64,000 nucleotides of DNA from Echinometra lucunter. Its lineage: Eukaryota; Echinodermata; Echinoidea; Camarodonta; Echinometridae. The stretch covers positions 22,714,402 through 22,778,401 of the forward strand of contig CM057162.1 of the NCBI GenBank assembly GCA_029962745.1, written 5' to 3'. Both the position numbers and the translations under genes were made by a program. Under the pieces are notes generated by a model that worked only from the letters and a program-made list of their open reading frames with translations, made no database searches and was not told where the DNA came from. Below are positions 25,057 to 38,771 of this stretch, in pieces. How positions within the stretch are numbered: the first letter of the stretch is position 1; each line of letters starts with the position of its first letter.

Positions 25057-28000
25057 TTATTGTGCGTTCTTTTCTTTCACTCTTATAAATTTTTTAAGAG
25101 AAGCCCCCTTTTGCCCCCGCCCCGCCTATCACACAAGACCTGTAAAATACGGAAGGCCCATGATTGTTCAGCTGGAGCACGTCGAAAAAAACCCCTCTCT
25201 ACTTTATCATTTGAAATGTTTTCTTGTTACCGTTAAAGGGCCTATTTGATAAAAATCAGACTGAGTCAGAATTAGAACATCTAGAAAACATTTGCAATAT
25301 TACCTCATTCCATTCATTATTATTTTGAGGACTGTATAGGTTTGCAGTGAGCTTAGGAGAAGAAACTCTTCTCGTTTGTTAAAAAAATAAATAACCCCCC
25401 TTAGCTCTAACCGATTCTGGATCATTGATAGCAAAGATTAGCCTGCTCCATTATTGTTATTACTTTAACAACATCCGGGGGAGGGGGCGTGTACAATTAT
25501 ACCCCTACAATTTTCAAAGAAGAAATGATGTTTTAATCACTCGGTTGTTAAAATTTTTGATAAATCTATCATAAAATTTAATGCTATTAAAAACCAGAGA
25601 TAGGATGGGAGAGTAAGAGTGTGGGTGTGTGTGTGTGTGGGGGGGATGTGTGTACCCCTATGTGAATTCGCGCTTGAAATTTCGACAAAAGATTTCGAAC
25701 ATTCCCCACTCCCGAAACGGATTTACGCCGATTTTAACGATCTCTGTCTGTTAAGAATAGAGAATTAAATCTTTTCCTTAATCTTAGAGCAATAACGATC
25801 TTCTGACTGACAAGAGACGCCCTGTGACTTCATCCTGGCCCTTTAAGGCTGCTTATTAAAAATAATATTAGTTCCGGTTTTTGCGAGAAAGACATAAGCT
25901 CCGGAATCAATTAAACTGCCATGGATCCCTGCATGATAAAGGTAACTAGAAAAGATTTGATTGAAGTGGATATTGCGGTAGATATTGTCAGTGATAGTAT
26001 TAAAACCGCCTTTCATATCTAAACTGCATAGCTCCGGGCATACCGCACTGGAATCATGTTTGCACTAGAGAAAAGTTCAAGAAAATTCATTTTGTGGAAA
26101 ATGGCTGCTAGAGTATCCCGAAGGTTCACACATGATGGGCATACCGCACTGCAATCATGTTTTCACTAGAGACAAGTTCGAGAAAATTTAGTTTGTGGAA
26201 AATGACTGCTAGAGTATCCCGAAGGTTCACACAACTCTTTTCTTAAATTAAAATGTTAAGGTGGAAAAAGATTTATTTGGAATTTAGCTAAGGTAATCAA
26301 GCAAGAGTGTTGTTCTAAAAGATAGATGATAAGCACTAGGACAACATTATCACCAACCGATATTATGTTCTAGTATGTTATTTAAATTCTAAAAAGAATA
26401 ATTTTCTGTTAGATATACGATTTGAAACCTAAGTCTTTAAATATATGTTTTAAGAGGTAGAAAAAAATCTACTAAAGATAATGTTTCAGGAAAATTGAAA
26501 ATATTTAATATGCGCGATAGCTGAGATGGTATTTTAGGAGACAGAGAATATGTATTGCGGATGTGCCTTGAGATATGTTTGGTCAACCTTAATAAAAGGT
26601 GACAGATTATTTTCATTGTTCCGATGACGTAATACAATGTCCTGTTATATATCATTATATTGCAAGCTACTCACTGACAGAACTACTTTAGGCTAGGGAT
26701 ATGAGATTTAATGAAACGGTTTTAATATTGTACAAGCGCGGAGCTCAAGAAGCTTATATATCATCTGCAATGGAATATAAGCTATGCTTATGGCATCCTT
26801 TTCATTGTGCGTATATATACACGAGTTAGATACAATTATCAGTCCATATCTACAATACATTCTTCTACGGAACTCTTACCATTTAAATGGCAAGTCCACA
26901 GCAAGATGAAGTTCATTTGAATAAAAATGAGTAAAAATTTCCAAACAAAACGGTGAAAATTTGATGAAAATTTGATGAAAAATAAGGAAGTTATGATTTT
27001 TTTTTGTATTTTTGCTCTTTTCTGAACACTCCATATTCAGTGAGCAAAATGATGATGTCATATCCTCACAATTTTCCAGACATTATGTACACAGAAATGA
27101 CAATAATTTCATATTTTAGCTATAAGAATGTAAAATATGTCCTAAATACCTAAATACTCCTTTACTTACAAAATCGTATTTAGTCTAACATGGTAGTTGA
27201 CTTTTCAGTGTTATTGAAAAAAATAATGAAAATTTTCCGACATTTTTGTATAGATTATATGGATAATAATAGTGAGGGTATGACATCACCAACTCATTGG
27301 TTGAATATTCATATCGACTGATCAAGAACTGTTTGGCGAGAAAAATTGTGAAACTATGAAAATTCATTACGTCCTTATTTTTCGCCCAATTTTTATCAAA
27401 TTTTCACTGTTTTGTTTGGAATTTTGTATTCTTTTTTTTTTTTGATATAAACTTCATGCTGTGGACTTGCAATTTAATAGTTGGATCATGATCATTAACT
27501 CCTCATTAAAAGATATGTTTCAAAACACATACAAGAATGGAATGACTATATGGTTTGAATATTGGTGGACCGACTGTGATTCCTGAAACGATAATCATCT
27601 TTCTAAATACGGTTTGACAAGTCTCAAATACTGTGGAAGGGGAAGGGAGTTGCAGTCAGCTTCTCCTAGATGATGACATATTTAAAAGCTTTAGTTGATT
27701 TGATCTTGTTCATTTTCTCCTTTAATTCCGGCATTTTTCTAATTTTCTTACTCCTCCCTTGGTTATTATCATGTATGGCTCTCATTACGATGCAATATTC
27801 AGTTTTCATGAATTACATGGACAAAATGACTGGTCGAACAGTCCCTATGAATAGCCGTTAAATCATGACGAAAAACATATAGGAAATTTCAATGTACATT
27901 TGTTTAATTAGAATAGCACTATACAACATCAATAACTTCTCAAAATCTAATGTTTAGAAAGTGAAAACATGATTAAAATGTGTACTCCCTGTTAGTCAGG

Positions 28001-31000
28001 CCAGCCCTGTGTGTAATGATTTCGTGGAAAAATTGCAAGAATAAAGAGGCGACTACAATATGAAATGTTGAAGCAATTATCATGACCTTACCACTGATAA
28101 TTGTATTTTCATTGGCCAAGCCTCAGGACGAATCGTTCATAAAGAGATACTCCATAGCTGAGTTGATATAGCTTAGCTAAGAGAGAGATAGAAAGACAGA
28201 GAGAGAAAGGGAGAGAGATAGAGAGAAAGAGGGGACAGAGACAGAGAGAGAAGAGAGAGAGAGAGAGACTCGCACACACAGGGAGAGAAGACAGAGAAAT
28301 AAGGAGAAAAATGCTAATATAACCATTCTAATGGTGATGGTGCTGATAATAAGGATGATTATGATGATGATAATGATGATGATGGTGATAATAATATCAT
28401 TATAATTATCATTATTATGTTATAATTGTTATTATTGTTGCCATATTTTGATTATTATCATATTATTATTGTTGTTATTGTTGTTATCATTTTTTATCAT
28501 TATAATGATAATAACAATACGATGAGCAGGATTGTATAATTTGATAATAATGACGATATCATCCTTTCTATCATACAGTTCAACTGCAGGAATATCAGGT
28601 CCAGCTTCATGATAATCACGTGATGCGAGGAAACACGGCAGTCTTCAAGTGTAACGTACCTCGTTTTGTCAAGGACTATGTCAATGTCACAGCATGGACA
28701 AGGGAGTCGAGTTTACTACAGTCAGGTACTGTCCAGCAAATCCATTGACATGATCACTGGCGTACTGATGAGGGGAGGGGGCGCAGGGGCAGTTGCCCCC
28801 AATAAAATTCAAATGAGGTTTATTTCTAATTCGATACCAGATATTTATTTTTTTCAGTGATAGGGGTATTAATGACTCATTATTTATGTTAATTTATATA
28901 GATAGCTTGTTTTTGTTGAGGGGTTTGCGAAATACAAGCTTGGCTTTTTAGCATTCCTTTTCATTTTCAACATTTATTGATAATATCTAATCTTGAATAT
29001 TCATTGTTTGAAAATTATTCTCATTTCGTACATTTATAAGTTGATGATATAATTATTCCAGATATATGTATTTTAATTTAATGTGGAAAAAAACAAAATC
29101 ATATGAAATGAATGTTGTTGAAATGACATGATTTTCCCGGGGGTTTTCCTCACTTTTTGCCACCGGTGGTGATGCGGATTTTTTCTGCCCCCCCTCCCAT
29201 GTTTTTGCTCACTACGCCACAGGAAATGATGGAATATACTCAAATGATTGATAAATGTACCATGTCAGAAATATTAAAATGCATAATTATATTACATTTC
29301 GAATACATGTATCAATCTGTGTGGATTAATAATGCTGAATTATAAACTGAATGACAATGAATACCTATGATCTAGCAATTAAACCGTAGAGATGTGTGTC
29401 TAGTGCATATCATTATTGCGTCACCGGTGCATATAATTACATCACCAATTCCCCACTGATCACCAAACGTTTGGGTTCTATTATTTCTTGCAATAAATTG
29501 GCAATTAACGTTGGTTTGCATGGAGTATAGGCAATATTAATGTATCCTTGGAAATTAACGAATCATGCTTTTGTGAGGTAGGTAAATATCTTTAATGAAA
29601 TCGTTTTGATTCGTTGAGAAAAGAATGCAGACCTAAGGCTGGACCTTCAGAGAACTGGTGTACCAACATTGAATCATAAAAAAAAATGACAATTCAAACT
29701 TCTCCATCATCATACCACTATTATGATGCAAAAAGAGATAGGAGAGAGTAAAAAATAGAACAGAAAAAGATATTCGTTTCTATTTTTTTTTTCATGGAAT
29801 AATTCTTATATCACAGCGAAACAAACATTTTGTGAATGATTCATGTCAGTGTTACAATCGGTCGTTTATTGACCGATCTCCCCTATCTATCCGTCTGTCT
29901 ATCTGTTTGTTTGTCTGTTTTTCTAAACATATCTGTCTGTAGAAGGTCGATTCAGCGTGTTACCAAGCGGTGAGCTTCACATACGTGACGTGCGTGATCG
30001 TGACGCAGGACAGTATCGATGTACAGTACGTAACAGACTCACTAGTAACAACAAAGTTAGTCCTCCTGCCGTTCTTCATGTCGCAGGTAAGTCGTCACTC
30101 TACCAGTCATAACAGAAAGATGTTAATTGAGACTACATGTTGATCGATTTTAACACGATAAAAACTACTTTCGAAAAATCAACTTAAGGCAAATTCACTA
30201 CCACGTTTAGAAATGTGCGGACTTTAAGGCCCCGTCACATATTAGCGCATAGAGATAACGAATGCCTAGCGAACAGCTATTTTTTGGAAAAGTCCAGATA
30301 CGCTCAAATACGCTCAAATTCTTGGCCACAATAGGGTTCTAAATTTTTGAACATGTCCAAAATAGAAAATCGGCTCCAGCGTATCTCTGCGAACACCTAC
30401 GAACAGCTAACGAATACCACATACGTCAAACGTGTCACGAACGAATGGCAACGAACACGAACGCATGTCCAAATTTTCGAATACGTTAGGTATTCGTTGG
30501 CTCGATTCGCTAATATGTGACGGGGCCTTTACAAAGGCTTATTACGTAATCCGAACATGATTTGCATGGGCAGTACAAAAGGCTTTGGAGTTGCACTTGA
30601 GTTGATATTTCGAAAGTAGTTTTTATGATTGTGTTTTATGTACTAATTTACCTCTTACTTGATAATATTGCTTTTATTTGAATTCCACTTGAAATTATCA
30701 ACAAATGATAAGACCATCATGGATAAAAGAATAGTGAGGCATGAAGTCTTTCAGAAAATCTAGCACCATGTTAGGGTGTGATTTCCTTTGAACATTCTTC
30801 TTGTGCATTATGTCTGTTTGTTATTTTTCGGAAGAAAAAATAAAATTTTGAAATAAATAGGCATTCTTAAACAAGCTAATAGAGAGACTTCCGGGGGATT
30901 GTTTTATCATGTTTATATGCCCCTTTAACCCATTCGTGACAGGAATTATTTAAAGCCTAATTTGATCAGCTTTTATTCTTCAAATTGGCAACACCAACAT

Positions 31001-34000
31001 TTTTATTTTATTGCTACATTTTCCTTATAAAACGTCATGTATCTGAAATGAATATAAATTGACAGAAATTATGATGAGAAGTCAAAAAGTTGCCAATTTG
31101 CAGGGGAAAACGGTGATTTTAAACCTTCTATCACATTGCCAATTTAAGGATTTTAATGCTTATTTTCCTTTAAAAAAATTTCAGCATCAAACAACGAATA
31201 TTGACGCAACCAAATGGGCACAGTAAGTGTATAATTTTTTGCTCTTTCTGCTCAATAAATATGTATTTGATATGATTTTTAGAGCTCTTCATCAAAAGTT
31301 ATTAGACCAAACCACAAAATGTGGACCCTCTGTCACGAATGGGTTAAATTGTTGTAAAGCCAGAAGATTCATATTTTTTCCTTGTACATTTAAATTGTGA
31401 TATGATATTACACATGTCTGTCTTGCTTCCTTTCGTACACGAAGCCAGGAAGAAGGTTTCCTAATTATACTCATTTTTAGAACGAAATTGATCTCTGGTG
31501 AATTAATGATAGCAATATAAGATCCACAGGGAATCTCAAATGCAGTGAGGCGATTAAAGAAAAGAAAAACCGTGGTTATCAAAGCGAGTAAAACTGGGAA
31601 TAGAGCGAATTATTGGCTTCCCGTAGCTCAGTATATTACTGCCTGTCCAAATGCAGTGTGCCGTTACATACATATTAAAGATACATTGTCAACGAGAAAT
31701 AGGACATTCAGATTACAATTATAATGATATAAATTTTGAAGTAGAACTGCTATAAAATTCATTGTAAAAGTCTGAATGTTTGTCCAGCTTACAGTCATTC
31801 ATGCTTTGCGAGTATTCATTTTAATGAGGGAAAAGTCATTTTATATTGTGAACCAGTCAGAAGACAGAGTGTCCTGAGGTTCCTGGCGGTGTATCATAAA
31901 CTGGAAACCCAAATTCAACTATCAGTGAATCAACTGACCATTTAATGTTAATCATATACTTTCCATTCATGTGTTATATATTCAGCTTAGTCATTTGAAA
32001 AATCGGTAAAACTGAATTTGAAGAGTCGCATCTCTATACCTTTGAATGAATGGAATGATTTTAAGTAACCTAAGAGAAAGCTGATGAAACCGTCGACTGT
32101 TTTGTAATTTTTATGCCTTCAAAGATGTTGAAATATAATGAAATGTGGTTTAGGCATGTTAAGAAAAACATGTGATTTCAGCTTTCTCCTGTGTTCATGT
32201 ACAAAACTGATAGAGATATTTAAGGCAATGATATGCTATTGCATGCAATACACACTTCCTTAATTCTACGTGGTGATGCAGGCAAAAAGACTTAAATTAT
32301 GATATGATTATTTTGAGGTCATGGGTAATAACATCTTGAAACCAATTCCGTTGGTTACATCGTCATGTCAAGAATAGGTGATTTACATGCAGAGAAGACT
32401 GAATGAATCTATTGTAATTGTAATTGTTGTTTTGTAGATGGTAGTGAATACATTTGTAAGACATGATTTAAAATCAAGAAATTGCATTAAGGGAAAGCGT
32501 ACTTCTTATAAAGCTGTATATTGAGAGGGTACATCTTATAAAGCTCTATATATTTCTTGTAAAGCTTTATATTGAGAGTGTACTTCTTTTTAAGCTGTAT
32601 ATTTTTCCTTATTATCCCTTTGATCCTCAGAGCCAGTGAACACTGCCCCAGAGATGATCCAGTCCAAAGCTGACTTCACCTTACGTGTCGGTGAGACCGT
32701 AGAGTTGCCTTGTGTCGCCAGTGGTTATCCCTTACCAACCTACCAATGGACGAAGGATGGCATCCCGGTCACTCCCGATGCCAGCCGGAGTCTTCGTGGT
32801 GGGAACCTGTTACTTAGCAACGTACAGCTGGATAGTGCTGGACGGTATGACTGCGAAGCAATCAACGAACTGGGTGCAGTGAGTACAACAAGGACGGTTG
32901 TAGTCAGAGGTAGGCTACGTCTAATGATAAGCCCAAGATCCAGTTTTAAACTAAAATCAAGCCCTAGGAACGTTTGAATAGTCGATCGTTAGACAGAGAA
33001 CACTATCTTTCTACTCTTGACACCAGGCACATTAATGTTGTATGATTATGCGATCGTATAGACCATTAATTGCTTTTATCTTACAGAGGAAAAAAACCCT
33101 ATTTGAATGGAACATATATTTGTTGTTTAGTCATGTATTGAAATGAGGGGAAAATGTTTACTACAAGTCCAACAATTTCTTCAGATGTCTTTTTTTTGGG
33201 GGGGGGGGGTGTTGTGATTTTAAATTTCATTACAAAGAATAGTAATCATGTAGAATTCACCATAGTCCAGATTCAAATCATCTGTTTAGATTTTGAAAGA
33301 GTTTTCTTCTCGTTGTGCCGGTTTTTATTTCCAGATTCCATAGCAGTGTACTTTTATCCTCAAAAGCGGAGTGTCGACGTTGGAGCATTCGCGACCTTTA
33401 ACTGTTCCGTCTCTGGATACCCAATAGAACAGGTCACGTGGTATAAGAACGCACAGCCATTGGATGGTGACGATCGCGTCACTGTCTATGAGAATGGTAC
33501 AATGGTAGTAGCGGGCATGCGCAGAGACGACCGAGGGATGTACCAGTGCGTGGCCAGTAATAGCTGGCAAACACAAGAAGCCACAATGCAACTATCTCTT
33601 GGAGGTCAGTGTATTAGACTTTTATTATTTAATCTTTGATCATCATACCCAAGCTTCCGTTTCATTATAATAATAATAATAATTAGACCATTTATATAGC
33701 GCAGTCACTATGTGAATATACTCTACTGCGCTGTAGTGTAACAGTGTACAGAAAGGAAATAGAAACCATTATTATTATTTTTTTATTTTTTATTTTTTTA
33801 CTGAATAAGACCCATTACATTTACACTAACAGCAGTGTACAGCCCTGTAATTTTCTAATAAATCTGCATACAGTCAAGTCTGAAGAAAGAATATAAACTT
33901 TCTACCAAAATCTTAGGTGCGATGTCTTAGGTGCGATATAATTTGGTGACTTTGAATACTCTGCCAGTTTGTTAAAGTCGTACTTATCTTTTCTTTATGC

Positions 34001-36283
34001 CGATGACACCGTGATAACAGGCTACCTGTTCAATGACCCACATGAATATATCTCTCAGGCTGAAGATTTTGTGCGATGGTGTAACCATCACTACTTGTCT
34101 TTGAATACTAGTAAAACCAAAGAAAATGTCTTTGACTTTCGAAAGAACAAAACACAACACGAACCTCTTCGTATTCATGGGGACGTCATTGAACAGGTTC
34201 ATGAGTACAAATACTTGGGAACCATAATCGATGATAAACTTTGTTGGAAGGAAAACTGTCTGGCAGTCCAAAAGAAAACAAACCAGAGGATGTTCTTTCT
34301 CTGTAAACTAAAGAAGTTTCACATCGATAAGACCATATTAACCCTCTTCTATTAATCCGTCATCCAAAGCGTCATAACATTCAATCTGATTTGCTTTTTT
34401 GGTAACATGTCAAATGAGCAAAGATAGAGAGTAGATCGAACCAGAAGAATCGCTCAGAGAGGCATAGGCTCGGAATTGACCCCTGCTCAAGAGGTCTATG
34501 GAAAACGCCTTGTAGCTAAAATTCAGGACATTATGGCAGATACTACTCACCCACTTCACGAGTGCTTCAGGTTTAACCGATCTGGGATACGATTGTGCCC
34601 TCCCCGTACTCGCCTTTCACGTTTTCGACATCCTTTCATTCCAAATTCTATACACATGTTCAATTCTACTGTGACACGATGACTTTAATGTACGGATATC
34701 ATGTTATATTTAGGCATTATCTGATTGAAATTACTATGAAGAGCAACTAATTATGAGATGGGACGAGGTCCAAGGGGATAAGGGTGCGGGGGGGGGGGGG
34801 TCTGTGGACTTAGCCTGAGGGGAAATCGGGATTGTAGAAATAATATCTGAATTCAGTATGCGTCATTATTGTTCAATTCATCAAAACTGTGAAGTCAATA
34901 ACAAACAACGGACAACTGAACAATTGGGGGTTTCAGGGGAGGGTTGGGAAGGGGCCTGAGAACTGGAGAGTTTGGAGAAAGGATCTACTACTAGTCTACT
35001 ATCATTCTACAAATTAGATAAGAACATTTGGTTAGTTGTAAATGATATTAGGATGTATATGTTGCTCGTTCATTCATGTATGTTCTTACACTGTCTTTGT
35101 TTTGTTTATTCTTGTTGTATTGTGTTGAAAGCCAAAGGAAGCCAAATTTCTTTGTAATTACTTACAAGGACCAATAAAGTATCTTGAATCTTGAATCTTG
35201 AATCCTTGGGCAATAATTCTTTAAAAGTAGGTCATGTCGTAATCATCTCATCTTATGAAGCCCAAGATATGTGACATAGCACCTCTACATGAAAGCACTA
35301 TTAACATGATTAAAGACAACTGACCATTGATCAGTGGTGATGACTGACCTTTAATAAACTGTTGATTACAGCTGCTAAACCGATCATGTTGGCACACTTC
35401 ACGAACCAAACCCTTCAACCAGGACCCAATCTACAGCTCTCATGTACGGTAGCCGGTAACCCTACACCCGATGTCACGTGGCTCAGAGATGGACTACCGA
35501 TACCAGCCGATCCACGATACACATTCAGTGACGTCATCAATGAAGATAGTGACGTCATCAGTCATTTGAATATATCTCGTCTGGTCAGTGAAGATGGTGG
35601 ATTGTATCGATGTGCTGCATCCAGTGAGCTCGGCGTGGTACATCATGAAGATCGGATCAATGTTATAGGTATAGTATTGATTGCTAGTTTGATTGCTAGT
35701 TTGATTGCATGGCTGATACAGTATAATATACGGTATACTTTTGATTGCTAGTTTGATTGCATGGTTGATACAGTATAATATACGGTATACTATTGATTGC
35801 TAGTTTGATTGCATGGTTGATACAGTATAATATACGGTATACTATTGATTGCTAGTTTGATTGCATGGTTGATACAGTATAATATACGTTATACTATTGA
35901 TTGCTAGTTTGACTGTATGGATGATTCTTTCACTCATTGATTTTTTTTTCAAGTTCCGATATTAATCAGTGGATGAATTTGCATGAAAGATTGATTGCTT
36001 GATTAATTATTTCAATCACTGATTTATCTAATACATTGATTTTTTAAAATTTAAGATCGTATGTGACCGAAAAAGTGTTTTTCTTGATTGATTGTCAGTA
36101 GAACGGGTGATTGACTGAAGGAAACATTTGAATAATTGATCTCTGAATATTTTTCTGAATGATGGCTGCTCTAAATGACTGACTTGGATAAATCAATCTG
36201 ACTGTTGTAATGCTGCCAGTAGTTTTTTCTTGTAGTCAGGCTAGACATGCTGAGGGGTTGCAGTATCTCCGATTTGTTGTTGC

Positions 36284-36335
<52 letters not shown>

Positions 36336-38735
36336 TTACAAATTGCTGTATTAGCAATATTCGGGCAACAGCTACCTCAGATTTGTACATCGATTCATTA
36401 TCTGTTCATTCGTTCATGTCTGGCCCAATGAAATTACTTCAAATTCTGTAGGATTATAAATAATGCAACACTAACGCATAATCGTGTCATCGATGACTAA
36501 TAAGAGTTTTAAAAATACAAATTTTGCTCCTTGAATGAACGGTAGTTCAGGCTGTCCTCAGTATATGCGCACCAATGAAAGTGTTGATGCAAAAATCATT
36601 CGAAACAAAAGATGCATGAATATCTATTATCCGTTCTGAAGCAAGAAATATAGGAATGAAATGCTGGAAAGGGGGAGATGATGCAAAGTAAATTATCTAG
36701 CTGGGATGGAAGGTGACACTTGTCACCCATCGATAAAAACCCTGTGAACTTTGATATGCAAATGACAATTTAAGACATGTAGTTTCATCGGGGGGGGGGG
36801 GGGGGTGAGGTTTCTAGTGGTAACCTAGCAATATGACAGCTCGATTCGTTCTTAACACAAGAGCCCGGATGTTAATAACATGGGGTAAGGCAGGACAAAC
36901 ATTGTGCTGTGTTTACTCATCTGTTTGCAGGGTGTAATAGATAAATGCGTCATTCGTGTGAGTGGCGTAGCAATAGGGGAAAGGTAACATGTGCCCCCTA
37001 AAAATCGAATGCGGGGGTAATGAAAAAAAACTGTCAGGAAGAAAAAATGGCAAGTGGAAAATGGGAACGTGAAAAACCTGATAGCACATGAACCGTTCCA
37101 TCCGATGAACGTCCATGTTAATTCACTTTCCTTCTCCCTAGTAAGAAGGGGGCCCTCGATGATTCAGTGCCCCCCCCCCCCACCTCAACGGCTAGGTCCT
37201 TGCTACGCCAGTGGATCTTGTAACTCCCAGGTTAGCCCAATCGTAACACCTTACATCAGGGATGGCCATGTTAAGTAGTCTCTACTGCAGCTCATATTCT
37301 GGTATTTCATAAACATGACATTATTTTTTTCCCCATACAATATGCACTATGAACATAACGGACAAAGAAAGCGGACAAAATAAACAACCCCTCATTCTAC
37401 CCTTCACAATGGTTCTGTTAGTCAAAAGAACATCCCTTCACTGTTATTATCTAAAATATGTGGAACAGGTGTAACATGCATATTCACCTGGAACTACTGA
37501 TTAAACATAATAGCAGTAAAGGGATGTTCTTTTGACTACCCGAACCATTGTGAAGGGCAGAATGAGAGGTTGTTTATTTTGTCCACTTTCTTTGTCGGTC
37601 ATGTTCATAGTGTATGAGATTCTGAAAACGTGTAAGACTAGTGCAAGATAGGGTCCAACATTCAAGTAAGTCATAAGTATCTGTCTGTATAAATCAAACT
37701 AAGGGTTAATGAATGAATATATGGAGAAAACATAAAAATTAAGCCGCATGGAACCCCAATCGAACTTGAGTTCCGTGTGTGCCTCATTCTGACAGAGTGC
37801 AATTAGGAATTGGGCGCCGCGGCGCGCCGGCTGGTTTCCCCCCCCCCCCCCCCTTATTTGATTGGTCCCCTGTTAAGCGAAAGAAAGTCTGAAAACATCG
37901 AGATGCGATGATTTCTTTACTTCTGTTTTATGTATGATGATGAGTATATGGTTGAGTGGCTATGCATGTAAGTCAATCTCACACACGTGTGATGAACAAA
38001 GGCCACAAACAATAAATATCCCGCCACGCGAGAGGGCGGGTGTGTGCGCGCGATGTGAGGGTTTACACTAGAGCTAAGCTGGCGTATCAATGGCATTGTA
38101 CGTGTTAGGGTGGATGGTTATGAAAACAATATTCTACACGATGGAACTTTTCATTTCGTCATGTATTGTAATAACTGGTGGTTAAGAAGTGGTGATATCT
38201 TACACTGAGCAAACAGATCTTAACAAGGCGAAATCCAGCTTCTGATTTCACGATGACCCGTCATTATACGACACGCCACAAGCAACCCCGGGAACCCCGC
38301 TGCTGAGCTCTGCTCTAGTACGTTATAGGCAAACATATGGACTATGGGCTCTTTAAAAGAAAGGCGGGATATTTCCGGCTATATTTGGAAGACATTGGGA
38401 GAAATGGTATAACAAGTACCATAAGGAAGAAATTGCTAAGGTTATTTAAATCAATTTAAATGAAATCATTATTCAGGAATAAATGATTTTAACATGCACG
38501 GATGAAACTCCCTCCACAATTTTGCCTAAAGCTTTGTAGACAACTCCCTTCTTTTCACTAGTTTTCGAAATATCATTTTAAAACTCGATCTAGGTTACGA
38601 AAAAAAAACCACAATCTCTTACACAATCGCACATGCAGAATAGGGTTGAATGCTACAAGAAAGCAAGCTTTTATTAAAATGAGGAGAGAACAATCGTAGG
38701 GAAAAAATAATGTAATGAATTAAGAGAAAGTCAGA

Positions 38736-38771
<36 letters not shown>

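Larger units (their letters stand above)
15716..28578 (+). other. 12.9 kb intron between Ig1 and Ig2
   Basis: The largest intron seen. It contains MITE copies (15852, 17278, 20088, 21046, 26881), a poly-G element (20733), a 109-bp minisatellite (22937-23700), GA/CT microsatellites (about 19779, 25006, 28180) and a GAT-rich tract (28330-28510). I found no Ig-like open exon in it. The remaining stretches, for example 17695-19778, 21214-22900, 23800-25000 and 27480-28170, show nothing I can name. Confidence 0.7.

Noticed and set aside
27670..27861. 63-codon hydrophobic frame
   Set aside because: Looks like a membrane peptide but has no splice, promoter or homology evidence and lies in a large intron.
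31618..31680. CCCGTAGCTCAGTATATTAC resembling a tRNA D-arm
   Set aside because: No B box at the right distance.
33660..33735. TAATAATAAT...TTTATATAGCGC motif, also partly seen near 43705 and 59251
   Set aside because: Probably the tail of a widespread repeat, but borders could not be set, so it is not listed as an element.
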